Notes: generated by a model not told the origin, from the sequence alone. Counted from the first letter of the stretch, positions 1-8,989 are shown. The stretch: 64,000 bases of DNA from an uncultured Flavobacteriaceae bacterium (GCA_947500585.1 CANMSN010000001.1:248001-312000); one strand, 5' to 3'. Made by a program: numbers and translations.

Positions 1-1041
1 ATTGGTGTCATTTTAATAATTGTTGGGGCTTCTACTTTAATTGGTTTAATTGTTGGGTTATTTTCCATAGGTGTAGCAGATATTATTCATATACCTGGTT
101 TAGACATTGTAGATATAGTAAATGCAGGTAACACGCCAATTTGGCTAGTATCGTTACTAATATTTTTTCTTGTTGGTATTCCGTTCTTTTTCTTATTCTA
201 TTTAGGATTAAAAATCTTAATTAATAATTTGAAATCTATTGGCAACATTGCAAAATTCACATTACTAGGGTTGTGGCTCATGTCTATTATCGGACTAATT
301 ATTATTGGAGTTAGAGAAGCTAGCGAACATGCTTACAACGAAAATCATATTGAAAAAACTGTATTACAAGTTACTTCTAAAGATACATTACATATAAAAA
401 TGGTAGGGAATGATAATTATAGTCCTAATTTTTATAGACGTAGCGATTTCAAATTAGCTAATGACGAAAATGGGGATAAAATTCTATATTCATCAAATAT
501 TGATATTAGAGTAAAATCAACCACTGATTCTGTTGCAACTATTGCTATAGAAAAAAGTGCTGATGGTAGGAATTATGATAAGGCTATAGAACGTGCTAAA
601 AACATAAACTATAATTTTGAACTTAAAGATAATAAACTACTGCTAGACTCTTATTTAACGACAAATCCTAAAAATAAATTTAGCGATCAGGAAGTAGATA
701 TCATCCTGTATTTACCAGAAAATACTGTTATCAATTTTAATAACAACGCTAAGTCTTACTTATATTATAGAAAATATTCTGGCAATTTAGTAACAAGTGA
801 TGATGCAAATTATCATTTAAAAATTCTTGAAGATGATATTGAATGCTTAGACTGCCCGATTAAAGAAGAATTTGAAGTAAAAGTAAATACACCAGGATTA
901 AAAATTGACGATAATGGTATTGAAATTAAATCTGATGATACTAATTTGAGAATTGATAAAACGGGTATAAGAGCAGAATCTGATGACGTTAAAGTAAATA
1001 TTGATTCTAATGGTATTAAAATAGAATCAGAAGATCAGTAA
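1..1041 (+). CDS. PspC-domain family membrane protein (5' end cut off)
   Basis: The frame is open from base 1 to the stop at 1039-1041, so the gene begins upstream of the window. The TTG at 229 is only an internal codon. The visible N-terminal part has three hydrophobic segments: one at the very start, one near residues 50-70 and one near residues 80-95. A soluble C-terminal region of roughly 240 residues follows. It ends in short repeats of the type I-D-x-x-G-I-x-I-x-S-D-D, which suggest a small beta-repeat tail. Membrane segments followed by a long periplasmic tail next to DUF2807 genes are typical of Bacteroidota PspC-domain proteins, which are linked to envelope stress. The PspC domain itself would lie in the missing part, so the family name is inferred from the tail and the context. 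Confidence 0.75.
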   Translation: MGVILIIVGASTLIGLIVGLFSIGVADIIHIPGLDIVDIVNAGNTPIWLVSLLIFFLVGIPFFFLFYLGLKILINNLKSIGNIAKFTLLGLWLMSIIGLIIIGVREASEHAYNENHIEKTVLQVTSKDTLHIKMVGNDNYSPNFYRRSDFKLANDENGDKILYSSNIDIRVKSTTDSVATIAIEKSADGRNYDKAIERAKNINYNFELKDNKLLLDSYLTTNPKNKFSDQEVDIILYLPENTVINFNNNAKSYLYYRKYSGNLVTSDDANYHLKILEDDIECLDCPIKEEFEVKVNTPGLKIDDNGIEIKSDDTNLRIDKTGIRAESDDVKVNIDSNGIKIESEDQ

Positions 1042-1052
1042 TAAATAAAATA

Positions 1053-1075
1053 AATCCCGATGTCAAATCGGGATT
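1053..1075. terminator. Hairpin after the PspC-family gene
   Basis: A perfect 8-bp inverted repeat (aatcccga / tcgggatt, 7-nt loop) starts 11 bp after the stop codon. There is no clean T-tract, so it could be a terminator or a dispersed palindrome. A second imperfect hairpin (aaccc-aaaactta pairing) follows at about 1081-1123. Confidence 0.5.
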
Positions 1076-1218
1076 AGTTCAACCCGAAAAACTTAATACA
1101 CTACGTTTTTAAGTTTTGGGTTTCACTAACAATTCATCATAAAAAAACAACAATTCAGATATTTAAGTTATTCATCAATAGCATTTTATAAGATATTTGA
1201 ACAACAAATAAACCAAAG

Positions 1219-1239
1219 CGCTGAACTTGTTTCAGTATC
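1219..1239. repeat. Palindromic repeat, family B (CTGAACTTGTTTCAG)
   Basis: The core CTGAA-CTTGT-TTCAG lies 20 bp upstream of the next gene's ATG. The same core with the same loop orientation occurs at 28127-28147 and inside purL at 52458-52480. Confidence 0.7.
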
Positions 1240-1258
1240 AATCAAAAAACGAACAATT

Positions 1259-1987
1259 ATGACAACACTAACAAAAATCATTGTAGCAACACTATTAAGC
1301 TTAAGCTTATTTTCTTGTAATTTCGATATTAATTACAATAATGGTGTAAAAGGGAATGGTAACGTAACAACCGAAGAACGTACTATTAATGAATCTTTCA
1401 CGGCAATTAAGGCTACCGAAGGTTTAAACGTATATTTAACACAAAGCGATACTGAAGGTATTACAGTTGAAGCTGATGAAAATTTACAAGAAATTATTAT
1501 TACAGAAGTTATAGATGGTGTTTTAAAAATTCACACCGAAGAAAATATTGGTAGAAGCACATCAAAAAAAGTAATGGTAAGTTTTAAAGATATTTCTAGT
1601 ATAACATCCACAAGTGGCAGTGACGTATATTCTACAAACGTTATTAACACTGATGAATTAAAACTAAAAACTACAAGTGGTAGTGATATGAAACTAGAGG
1701 TAAACACATTGGTTTTAGATTGCAAATCTACTAGCGGAAGCGATTTAAGATTATCTGGTACTACAGACAAGCTATTTGCTGAAGCAACTAGTGGTAGCGA
1801 TATTAAAGCGGGTAATTTAATAGCTGTATCAAGCCAAGTTAAAGCTACTAGTGGTGCAGATATAACGGTTAATACATCAAAAAAATTAACTGCAAAAGCA
1901 ACAAGCGGTGGTGATATAAAATATTATGGAAACCCAGAAACTGTAGAAAAAAGTGATGGTGTTTCTGGAAGCATTAGTAAACGATAA
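1259..1987 (+). CDS. DUF2807 (head GIN domain) lipoprotein
   Basis: This 242-aa protein starts with a lipoprotein signal peptide (LSLSLFSC, lipidated Cys near residue 20). The rest is a right-handed beta-helix of the DUF2807 or 'head GIN domain' type. A short turn motif, T-S-G-S/A/G-D, recurs about six times at roughly 18-21 residue spacing (residues ~120-220) and marks each coil. The asparagine-rich N-G-V-K-G-N-G-N stretch near residue 30 is also typical of the family. No enzyme activity is known; these are cell-envelope proteins that often sit beside PspC genes, as here. The ATG at 1259 directly precedes the signal peptide. A terminator follows at 2022-2063. Confidence 0.88.
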   Translation: MTTLTKIIVATLLSLSLFSCNFDINYNNGVKGNGNVTTEERTINESFTAIKATEGLNVYLTQSDTEGITVEADENLQEIIITEVIDGVLKIHTEENIGRSTSKKVMVSFKDISSITSTSGSDVYSTNVINTDELKLKTTSGSDMKLEVNTLVLDCKSTSGSDLRLSGTTDKLFAEATSGSDIKAGNLIAVSSQVKATSGADITVNTSKKLTAKATSGGDIKYYGNPETVEKSDGVSGSISKR

Positions 1988-2021
1988 ACAACAACCAAAC
2001 TGACTATAATCAACCTAGTTT

Positions 2022-2063
2022 AAAACCATTTCAAACTTAAAAAAGTTTGGGATGGTTTTTGTT
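2022..2063 (+). terminator. Rho-independent terminator
   Basis: An imperfect stem (aaaccat..caaactt with aagtttg..atggttt) is followed by a T-rich run, 35 bp after the DUF2807 gene stop. Confidence 0.75.
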
Positions 2064-2064
2064 T

Positions 2065-2072
2065 TATATTTG
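2065..2072 (+). promoter_or_regulatory. Putative -7 box (TATATTTG)
   Basis: It matches the Bacteroidota TAnnTTTG -7 consensus just past the preceding terminator and 82 bp upstream of the next ATG. No well-spaced -33 TTG is visible. Confidence 0.35.
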
Positions 2073-2153
2073 TAATTGTGACAGTTTTTAGTATACTGTG
2101 TCTAAAATAGATAAACCCTCAAATTCAACATATTAATTATTAATTCCATATAA

Positions 2154-2987
2154 ATGAAACCACTAATTTCAGTATTTCTAGCAGTATTTATGGTTATTAC
2201 TCTAAATGCTCAAAACTTAGAAAAGGTTAAAGGCAATAGAATTGTTACAAGTATTCAAACACAAATAGATGCTTTTCATACCATAATAATTGATGAAGAT
2301 TTTGAGGTTGATGTTGCTTATAATAATACACCATCTGTAGATATTGAAACTGATGAAAATCTTCATGAGTTTTTAACCTTTAGTGTTACAGATAGTATTT
2401 TAACTTTCAATAAAACAAGAAGAATAACATCTAAAAAAACACTAAAAATCAAGGTGAGTTATAACGATTTTTTAGCAAATATAGAAACCAGAGACCATGG
2501 CGAAATTCATTCTTTAAATACCATGAACTTAATTAATGCTAGCGTAAAAACTAGTGGTAATTCAAGAGCTGGATTAACCATTAAAACAGATAATTTTTAT
2601 TTTGAAGGACTTGATAAATCTAAAACAAAATTAAATTTAACAGCAGATAGCACGAAAGTTATACTAAATGGTTACAGTAAATTAGAAGCTTTAATCAACT
2701 CACCTATTGTAGGAGCTGATTTATATCAAAGGTCTGATGCTATTATTGAAGGCGATTGCGACGATTTAGTACTTAGAACAGATAATAATGCGCAATTCAT
2801 TGGCAAAAACTTTACTGTTAAAACGTGTAATGTTTCTTGTGAAATTGCCAGTGATGTTACCCTAGAAGTCACAGATATAATAACTTTAGAAGCCTCAGGA
2901 TCTAGTGCTATTAATATTTATGATAATCCTAAAATAATTGTGAATAAACTTGCTAACACCTCAAAAATTCAAAAGAAGGAAAAATAA
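2154..2987 (+). CDS. DUF2807 (head GIN domain) exported protein
   Basis: This 277-aa protein has an N-terminal signal peptide (residues 1-19, ending V-I-T-L-N-A-Q, SPI type). The body resembles the preceding gene's product: an early I-D-A-F-H-T-I-I-I-D segment, a V-D-I-E-T-D-E-N-L strand matching V-E-A-D-E-N-L in the neighbour, and then repeating beta-helix strands. The turn motif is less regular than T-S-G-S-D. It is probably an envelope beta-helix protein and a diverged paralogue of the upstream gene. Its own putative promoter (2065-2072) and the terminator between the two genes suggest separate transcription. Function unknown. Confidence 0.8.
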   Translation: MKPLISVFLAVFMVITLNAQNLEKVKGNRIVTSIQTQIDAFHTIIIDEDFEVDVAYNNTPSVDIETDENLHEFLTFSVTDSILTFNKTRRITSKKTLKIKVSYNDFLANIETRDHGEIHSLNTMNLINASVKTSGNSRAGLTIKTDNFYFEGLDKSKTKLNLTADSTKVILNGYSKLEALINSPIVGADLYQRSDAIIEGDCDDLVLRTDNNAQFIGKNFTVKTCNVSCEIASDVTLEVTDIITLEASGSSAINIYDNPKIIVNKLANTSKIQKKEK

Positions 2988-3000
2988 ATAGCTCAAAAAA

Positions 3001-3032
3001 AAAAATCGAGGGTAGCAATCCTCGATTTTTTT
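3001..3032. terminator. Bidirectional terminator
   Basis: A perfect 11-bp stem (aaaaatcgagg / cctcgattttt) with an 8-nt loop separates the converging DUF2807 and DUF4252 genes. A-rich and T-rich sides allow it to serve both strands. Confidence 0.85.
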
Positions 3033-3070
3033 AAACTTTACATAATGCCTTTTTTGTATTAAACTAGAAT

Positions 3071-3613
3071 TTATTTAAAGAAATTCATAATATCCTGAAT
3101 TTGATTTTCATCAACATTAGCTTTTTGCATAGCACTTACTAAGGTTACCATTTTATCAGGACTCATATCATCTCCTAGTATACGAACAACTGCAAAACCC
3201 ATTTCTTTAGAGCTTCCAAAAACGACTACCTCATCGGCTTCTTCATCATTCCCAATATACTTTACAACTACTTTATTGCCTTTATCGCTAAACTCCATTA
3301 ACTCTTTATACTTAGCATCGCTTAAAATAGTTTTTACAGTTTCTATTTCTGCTTTTAATTCTTCAGCATTATTCTCATCAGCTTTATAACCTAGAAAATT
3401 TAATTTGCTTACCGAATTATAGGCTTCTTTTTGTTCTTCTGTAAATTCAGTTTTGTCTATTTCTATTAATGATAATGGTATATCTTGAGAAATAAAGTTT
3501 TTTGTCTCTTGATTATCTACAAAATAGCGTTGTAAACTTACCCCATCATTACAGCTTGTAAAAAAAGCTGTAATGATAAAGGCTAGTAATATATGATTGA
3601 TTGTTCGTTGCAT
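3071..3613 (-). CDS. DUF4252 lipoprotein
   Basis: This 180-aa protein carries a lipoprotein signal peptide (F-F-T-S-C, Cys near residue 21). The rest matches DUF4252 in length and pattern: an early polar region, the hydrophobic stretch K-V-V-V-K-Y-I-G-N-D near 115, the strand V-V-V-F-G-S-S near 130, and the final G-D-D-M-S-P-D-K-M-V-T-L helix. DUF4252 proteins are small envelope proteins of unknown function that are often encoded beside ECF sigma factors. This is the last of four minus-strand genes (sigma, anti-sigma-like, DUF4252, DUF4252) with very short gaps, so it is probably a target or sensor within that regulon. The paralogue lies 13 bp upstream. Confidence 0.8.
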   Translation of the reverse strand: MQRTINHILLAFIITAFFTSCNDGVSLQRYFVDNQETKNFISQDIPLSLIEIDKTEFTEEQKEAYNSVSKLNFLGYKADENNAEELKAEIETVKTILSDAKYKELMEFSDKGNKVVVKYIGNDEEADEVVVFGSSKEMGFAVVRILGDDMSPDKMVTLVSAMQKANVDENQIQDIMNFFK

Positions 3614-3626
3614 GATTGATAGTTTA

Positions 3627-4187
3627 TTATTTCTTTTTGTCTAAATGCTCTCCTCCAGGAATATTCATTTTAGAGGTTAATTTAGAGATTTCATTTAAAT
3701 CTATATCGCCTGTCATAGACACTACTACGGTTTCAATTTTACGCTCTTTCCCATTAATTTCAATTTTTTCATCCATCTTTTTATCAATGCCGTTTACGAA
3801 AATTAAAAGTTCTTTTACATGGTCTGAATCTTTTCCTTCTTTTACATAAAAGTTTACATTGGTTCCGTCGTCTCTAACTTCCATTAATTCTTCTAATGAG
3901 CTTGAACGTGATTTAACCCATTTTGAAATATCTGCAGAAATTTCAGATTTATCTGTTACAATGGTTTTAAAACTGGTGATGCTGTTTACCATATCCATAA
4001 AAGCTTTTGCTTCAGGATCATCAACATTAATTCCCATTTTAGCTATCATTTGAAACATTTTTGGCTTAATGGATACATATGTGACATTAGAATCATCACT
4101 GTACTTTTCAAAAATATCTTTTTGAGCCATACCTGTTAGCGGCATTAGCATTATTGCCATTACGAATACTATTATTTTATTTTTCAT
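3627..4187 (-). CDS. DUF4252 exported protein
   Basis: I place the start at the ATG at 4187, giving 186 aa, because it opens a clean signal peptide (M-K-N-K-I-I-V... ending G-M-A-Q). An in-frame ATG at 4211 would add eight residues before it. The mature part has the DUF4252 layout: a Y-V-S-I-K-P-K-M-F strand, the S-E-I-S-A-D-I region, and a C-terminal G-D-I-D-L-N-E-I-S-K-L helix. It differs from the next gene's product by using a cleavable rather than a lipoprotein signal. It sits 30 bp downstream of the anti-sigma-like gene and is probably co-transcribed with it. Function unknown. Confidence 0.78.
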   Translation of the reverse strand: MKNKIIVFVMAIMLMPLTGMAQKDIFEKYSDDSNVTYVSIKPKMFQMIAKMGINVDDPEAKAFMDMVNSITSFKTIVTDKSEISADISKWVKSRSSSLEELMEVRDDGTNVNFYVKEGKDSDHVKELLIFVNGIDKKMDEKIEINGKERKIETVVVSMTGDIDLNEISKLTSKMNIPGGEHLDKKK

Positions 4188-4217
4188 TTTATTTATTTTT
4201 AAGATTTGCACTATTAA

Positions 4218-4709
4218 TTATTTGTTTGTTTTAAAAATTATACTTGTTGTGTTTTCAATTTCATTAAGATATCCTATAGTTGATGTACCTTTATTCATTT
4301 CATCTAAGTAATTTACAGTAGAAGTACCTTTATTAAAATGACTTGAAATCATAGCTAACGAGTTTTCAAGTTCGTTAAGCGCTTCTTCGGGTTCGCTGAA
4401 AGTACCATAAGCGTATTCGTTATAAGAATCAACTATAGGTTCATTAAAGTAAAACCCTAACATAAGAACAGCTACGGCTGCGACAGAAATCCATTTGTAA
4501 TTAAAAGTTCGCTTAGTTTTTAATGGAACGTCTTTAGTAAATTGTTCTTGCTGGTTTACCAAAAAATAGTCAAACATAGATTTATATATTTCTAAATGTG
4601 GTGCAACAGTGTCATTCTTAAAATAGTTTTTTAACACTTGCTCTTCTTTTAGGCTAGTTTCTCCGTTTTCGTACTTTTCTAGTAACTTTTCTATATTATT
4701 TAATACCAT
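4218..4709 (-). CDS. Single-pass membrane protein, likely anti-sigma factor
   Basis: This 163-aa protein has an acidic, helical N-terminal region (residues 1-70) with no zinc-finger cysteines, one membrane segment (about 74-90, I-S-V-A-A-V-A-V-L-M-L-G-F) and an external tail. The tail carries a duplicated motif, N-K-G-T-S-T-[VI]-x-Y-L-[DN]-E, twice near residues 126-151. The gene overlaps the 3' end of the ECF sigma gene by 14 bp, which implies translational coupling. The topology and position fit a membrane anti-sigma factor that holds the sigma factor inactive until an envelope signal arrives. That role is inferred; I cannot assign a named family from sequence alone. Confidence 0.7.
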   Translation of the reverse strand: MVLNNIEKLLEKYENGETSLKEEQVLKNYFKNDTVAPHLEIYKSMFDYFLVNQQEQFTKDVPLKTKRTFNYKWISVAAVAVLMLGFYFNEPIVDSYNEYAYGTFSEPEEALNELENSLAMISSHFNKGTSTVNYLDEMNKGTSTIGYLNEIENTTSIIFKTNK

Positions 4710-5205
4710 AACTATGTGTATTAGTTAATTTTTCTCTTATTGTTTTTCTTGCTCTCGATAAGTTTACACGTACTGCCGTATTATTCATATCTAGCATTTT
4801 GGCAATCTCATCAAAATCGTATTCTTCTATATCTCTAAGCTGAATGATCATTTTTTGTTGTTCGGGTAAATCTTCAATTATTTTTGCAACCCAATTTACA
4901 CTATCATTTAATTCAACTTGTTTTTGTAATGGTGTTTGTTTGTCTTCATAATTACTATGTACAATTTTTAAATTTTGAGCTTGTTTAGATTTTAATTTAT
5001 CGAAACAAAAATTCTTTGTCATTGTCATAGAAAAGGCCTCTACATTTTTATATTCTCCTATCTTACTCTTATTATTCCATAATTTCATTAATACCTCTTG
5101 GGTAGCATCTTCAGCTTCTTCAGTAGATACCAGTAATCGTTTTGCTAAACGAAACACTTTATCTTTAAAAGGCATTACAATATTTAAAAACTCCGTTTGA
5201 GTCAT
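4696..5205 (-). CDS. ECF-type RNA polymerase sigma factor
   Basis: At 169 aa it has normal length for a group 4 sigma factor. Region 2 spans about residues 8-75, with A-E-D-A-T-Q-E-V-L-M-K-L-W corresponding to region 2.2 and A-F-S-M-T-M-T-K-N-F-C-F-D-K-L to 2.3-2.4. Region 4 spans about 110-160, with L-P-E-Q-Q-K-M-I-I-Q-L-R-D and the helix-turn-helix I-A-K-M-L-D-M-N-N-T-A-V-R-V-N-L-S-R-A-R. It directs transcription of a small regulon, probably including this operon (anti-sigma-like gene and two DUF4252 genes). A 15-bp palindrome at 5229-5243 lies just upstream of the start. Confidence 0.92.
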   Translation of the reverse strand: MTQTEFLNIVMPFKDKVFRLAKRLLVSTEEAEDATQEVLMKLWNNKSKIGEYKNVEAFSMTMTKNFCFDKLKSKQAQNLKIVHSNYEDKQTPLQKQVELNDSVNWVAKIIEDLPEQQKMIIQLRDIEEYDFDEIAKMLDMNNTAVRVNLSRARKTIREKLTNTHSYGIK

Positions 5206-5228
5206 TTTGGTTTGGTTTGTTTTAAAAA

Positions 5229-5243
5229 AGCCTTATTAAGGCT
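5229..5243. promoter_or_regulatory. Small palindrome upstream of the ECF sigma gene
   Basis: agcctt-att-aaggct is a perfect 6-bp inverted repeat 24 bp upstream of the sigma start codon. It could be an operator or a leader hairpin; there is no further evidence. Confidence 0.25.
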
Positions 5244-5360
5244 ATTTGATATTACGACGACCCTATATCTGTTTTGTTACACAGAAAGTTAATTTATTTT
5301 TTTTATTGTAAAATATGTAAGTAAATTTAGAGTTTTAAAGACTAAAGGTTAAAAATAGCT

Positions 5361-6869
5361 ATGAAATATTTTAAGTCTCCAGTGTTGCTTCTCATCATAT
5401 CACTTTTAATGGTAAGTTGTTTTGATGATAGTGACGATAATGGATTATCTGCTAACGAAATCAATGACTTTGTTTGGAAGGGTATGAACGTGTTTTACTT
5501 GTATAAAGAAAATAGTCCTAATTTATCAAATGATAAGTTTAACATTAATGCTATTGACGATAGATATGGAAGTACAGCAGCTTACACTGATTATTTAAGT
5601 GATTTTTTTAGTCCTGAAGATTTATTTGAAAGTTTAATTTATGAAAGAGAAACTGTTGATAGATTTAGCTGGATTGATGATAATTACTTTGAATTAGAGC
5701 AGAAATTGTCTGGTATTTCCTTAACCAATGGTATGGAATATAACTTATTTAGATATCCAGATAATTCTAATAATGTTTTTGGTATTGTAACTCATGTACT
5801 TCCAAATACTAATGCAGAATCTCAAGGCGTATTACGAGGCGATATTTTTTATGCTATTGATGACACACAACTTACAACTAGTAATTTTTCTACACTTTTA
5901 AGTCAAGATAACTATTCTATTGCCCTAGGGAATTACGATACAAAAGGTACTACTGAAAATAATGACGATACAATAAACCCAATAAATGAAACGAAAACAT
6001 TAATAAAAGCTCAATACACAGAAAACCCTATTTATATTGATAATATCTTAAATGTTAGCGGAAAAAATATAGGTTATTTAATGTATAACGCTTTTAATGG
6101 AAGCTCTTCTGAACTCAATACCGTTTTTGCAAATTTTAAAAGTAATAACATTGAAGAGTTAGTAATAGATTTAAGATACAATCGTGGAGGTAGAGTTAAT
6201 AAAACCATATTACTTGCTAGTTTAATTACAGGACAATTCACTAATGATGTATTTGCTTTGGAGGAATGGAATGATGAATTTCAAGAAGCTATTGAAAATG
6301 AAAATCCTGAGTTATTAATCAATAGATTTATAAATAATGAAGATGGCATGACTTTAAATAGCTTAAACCTATCTAAAGTATATATTTTAACGTCAAAAAC
6401 CAGTGCCTCCGCTAGCGAATTAGTTATCAACTGTTTAGACCCATATATTAATGTTATACAAATAGGAACAAATACAGCTGGAAAATATCAAGCTTCTACT
6501 ACAGTATATGATTCTGATAATTTTGGTCGTGAAGGAGCCAATCCAAATCACACTTACGCTATGCAACCATTGATTTACAAATCTTCTAACGCTAATGGTG
6601 TAACAGACTATTTTGATGGACTTATACCAGATATTGAATTAGGAGAACAACTTAACAATATGGGAGTTTTAGGCGATGTAAACGAGCGTTTACTTGCAGC
6701 AGCAATAGATAATATATTAGGCACTGGAAAATCGTTTAACAACAAAGGCGAATTCAAATCACTTAAAAGTATTAAGAATAGTAAGGACTTAAATTCATTT
6801 AAAAATAATGGCTTAGTTAGTGATAAAGAATTACCTACAGATCTTATTAAAAAAATAATTTTTGAATAG
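5361..6869 (+). CDS. S41 family peptidase lipoprotein (C-terminal processing protease type)
   Basis: This 502-aa protein begins with a lipoprotein signal peptide (L-L-M-V-S-C, Cys at residue 20). A helical N-terminal region is followed by a PDZ-like segment (residues ~130-200, with G-V-L-R-G-D-I-F-Y-A-I-D) and the S41 domain (~220-430). The substrate strand I-D-L-R-Y-N-R-G-G is present. The nucleophile region is S-A-S-A-S-E near 348-353, and the partner lysine is in T-A-G-K-Y-Q. It therefore keeps the Ser-Lys dyad and should be an active periplasmic or surface endoprotease. It stands alone between a divergent sigma operon and the B12 receptor gene, so its partner is unknown. Confidence 0.87.
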   Translation: MKYFKSPVLLLIISLLMVSCFDDSDDNGLSANEINDFVWKGMNVFYLYKENSPNLSNDKFNINAIDDRYGSTAAYTDYLSDFFSPEDLFESLIYERETVDRFSWIDDNYFELEQKLSGISLTNGMEYNLFRYPDNSNNVFGIVTHVLPNTNAESQGVLRGDIFYAIDDTQLTTSNFSTLLSQDNYSIALGNYDTKGTTENNDDTINPINETKTLIKAQYTENPIYIDNILNVSGKNIGYLMYNAFNGSSSELNTVFANFKSNNIEELVIDLRYNRGGRVNKTILLASLITGQFTNDVFALEEWNDEFQEAIENENPELLINRFINNEDGMTLNSLNLSKVYILTSKTSASASELVINCLDPYINVIQIGTNTAGKYQASTTVYDSDNFGREGANPNHTYAMQPLIYKSSNANGVTDYFDGLIPDIELGEQLNNMGVLGDVNERLLAAAIDNILGTGKSFNNKGEFKSLKSIKNSKDLNSFKNNGLVSDKELPTDLIKKIIFE

Positions 6870-7071
6870 TTTAAAGAACTTAAAAAACATCTTTTCTAAT
6901 AAGATTATTTTTTGTTTGTTTATATAATACATCAATAAAATAGAGCTTCAGTAAACTATATTAAAGACAGATATTATGTTCATTTTGATCTCAATACTGA
7001 TTTATTAACAGATTTAATGATATACTATTGAAGGTAGACAAAAGCTTTAATTTCAAAAAATAATTTAAACT

Positions 7072-7110
7072 AAAAAACCTATAAGAATTTGAATTCTTAT
7101 AGGTTTTTTT
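7072..7110. terminator. Strong bidirectional terminator
   Basis: A 17-bp perfect stem (aaaaaacctataagaat / attcttataggtttttt) with a 4-nt loop sits just past the 3' end of the minus-strand receptor gene. It also lies 200 bp after the S41 peptidase gene, so it can serve both. Confidence 0.85.
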
Positions 7111-7117
7111 TATCATT

Positions 7118-8989
7118 TTACAAGTTAATATTCAATCCTAAACTTACATTTCTTCCTTTTGTTGTGTATCCTAAAATTTCAAAATAATCTTCATTAAAAA
7201 CATTAGTAACAGTGGCAAAAAGCTTTAATTTATTATTTATTAGTTTATGACTAAAATATAAGTCTATTAAAGAAAATGAATCCAATTCTACATTCTCAAA
7301 AGTCGAAAAATCTAAATCTGTTCTACTTCCAACAAATTGGTAATTCAATGATGCAAATGTACTTTCACAAAAACTATAACCTAAGCTAGCATTTACTTTA
7401 TGTTTTGGCACTCGCAAGCGCTCACCATCTTTAACCTCAGTAAATGAATAATTCGTGCTAAAATCTAAACCTTTAATTAAATTAATTGCTGCTTCAAATT
7501 CAAAACCTTGTACCGTAGCATCAGCGGTTGCATTCTCATAAGCTGAAGCAAATATTATTGTGTGCTCCTCTTTTCTATTAAAAAATACACCATTTAAACG
7601 AATTCCTTTTTTAGTATTAAATTCTAATCCAGCTTCAAAAGTTGTGTTTTCTTCTGGTTTTAAATCAGGATTAGCTCCAAAAAAACCAAATAGTTGTGAC
7701 AAGTTAGGCGCTATAAAAGATGTAGCATAAGAGCCAAATATTTTCGCATAGCCATCATTTACTTTTATATTAAATGAAGGATTTAAACTATATACCAAGT
7801 GCGAACCATATTCACTATGGTTATTGAAACGAGCACCCGCATTTAGGTTTAATCCAGAGCCTGACACATAAACAATATTCAAATACGGATCTGTGTTTGT
7901 AAAACTTTCATCGGTTGCAAATAAGCTTTTATAATCGCCATAATTAAGACCAACTATGGTATAAAATTTATCATTAAACACATATTTATTAAAAGCATCA
8001 ACTACAAAACTTTCCGCTTCATTTACCGTAGAAAAATTAGACATAGTTTCTCTATCTATTTTTGTAAATGCTGCATTTACTTGAAAACTACCATTTTCAT
8101 ATTCAAACTTTGGTGATAATCCAAAACGTGATTGCTCAGATACATACTTGTCATCTGTATCTGCAATAGTAAAGGTTGGCGGTGGAAAACCATCAATGTC
8201 TGTTTTAAATTTATCATAACTTCCAAAAGCAGTAATGGTGAATGCATCGCTAAATTCATAGCCAATTTTTAAGTTGGTGTTGAATCTTGAAAAAGGATCT
8301 TTTTCCGGTGTATCAGACTTTGCTGCAGAAATACCATCAACGAATCGATTTCCAAAACTCGCTAAATATGTTAGTTTATTTGCTGTACCGCTAACCGATA
8401 CATTATTTGTAAAACTAGAACCATTATAGTTTAAATCATCTTGGGTTTGATTAGTTCCAACAACCGACAAAAAATTCGCAGAGATAACCTCTTTTGATGA
8501 TTGTCTTGTGGTAATATTTATTACAGCTGTAGCCGCTGCGTTTCCATAAAGCGTACTCGCTGCTCCTTTAATAATTTCAATAGATTCGACTGTATTTAAA
8601 TCTAATAATCGTAAATCAAAATCGTTTGATACTATGGAAGGGTCGTTTACTTGAATCCCATCAATAAGCACTAATACTTGTCGATTGTTTCCACCTCTTA
8701 CAAAGGTTCCTAAATTTTGTCCTTCTACACTTCTACTTCCATTAATTTCAATACCACTTTTGGTATTAATTAATTCTGAAATCGTTCTGCCTTGGTTATT
8801 TTCAATTTCTTGTTTCGAAATTTTAATAACTGTTTTACCAGAATTCTCACGCTTTAATGCAAAACGTGAATCTGTAATTACAACTTCATCCAGTTGTTCT
8901 ACTTTTGTTGAATCGGTTTGCTGTTGTGCAAAACCAACCATTGATATACCAAAACATAGTACACCAAAAACATTTACTTTTTTGTTCAT
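7118..8989 (-). CDS. btuB: TonB-dependent outer-membrane receptor, BtuB-like (cobalamin)
   Basis: This 623-aa protein has a signal peptide (ending G-F-A-Q) and then a TonB-box-like segment, L-D-E-V-V-I-T-D-S-R. The plug domain follows at ~45-160, with G-R-T-I-S-E-L-I-N, F-V-R-G-G-N-N-R-Q-V-L-V-L-I-D-G and I-E-I-I-K-G-A-A-S-T-L-Y-G-N-A-A. The rest is a 22-strand-type barrel ending with aromatic-rich strands (N-V-S-L-G-L-N-I-N-L at the C-terminus). The 620-residue size fits BtuB-like receptors rather than SusC. The substrate assignment to vitamin B12 rests on the cobalamin riboswitch in its leader (9072-9270) and the divergent BtuFCD-like ABC genes. It imports B12 across the outer membrane using TonB energy. 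Confidence 0.9.
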   Translation of the reverse strand: MNKKVNVFGVLCFGISMVGFAQQQTDSTKVEQLDEVVITDSRFALKRENSGKTVIKISKQEIENNQGRTISELINTKSGIEINGSRSVEGQNLGTFVRGGNNRQVLVLIDGIQVNDPSIVSNDFDLRLLDLNTVESIEIIKGAASTLYGNAAATAVINITTRQSSKEVISANFLSVVGTNQTQDDLNYNGSSFTNNVSVSGTANKLTYLASFGNRFVDGISAAKSDTPEKDPFSRFNTNLKIGYEFSDAFTITAFGSYDKFKTDIDGFPPPTFTIADTDDKYVSEQSRFGLSPKFEYENGSFQVNAAFTKIDRETMSNFSTVNEAESFVVDAFNKYVFNDKFYTIVGLNYGDYKSLFATDESFTNTDPYLNIVYVSGSGLNLNAGARFNNHSEYGSHLVYSLNPSFNIKVNDGYAKIFGSYATSFIAPNLSQLFGFFGANPDLKPEENTTFEAGLEFNTKKGIRLNGVFFNRKEEHTIIFASAYENATADATVQGFEFEAAINLIKGLDFSTNYSFTEVKDGERLRVPKHKVNASLGYSFCESTFASLNYQFVGSRTDLDFSTFENVELDSFSLIDLYFSHKLINNKLKLFATVTNVFNEDYFEILGYTTKGRNVSLGLNINL

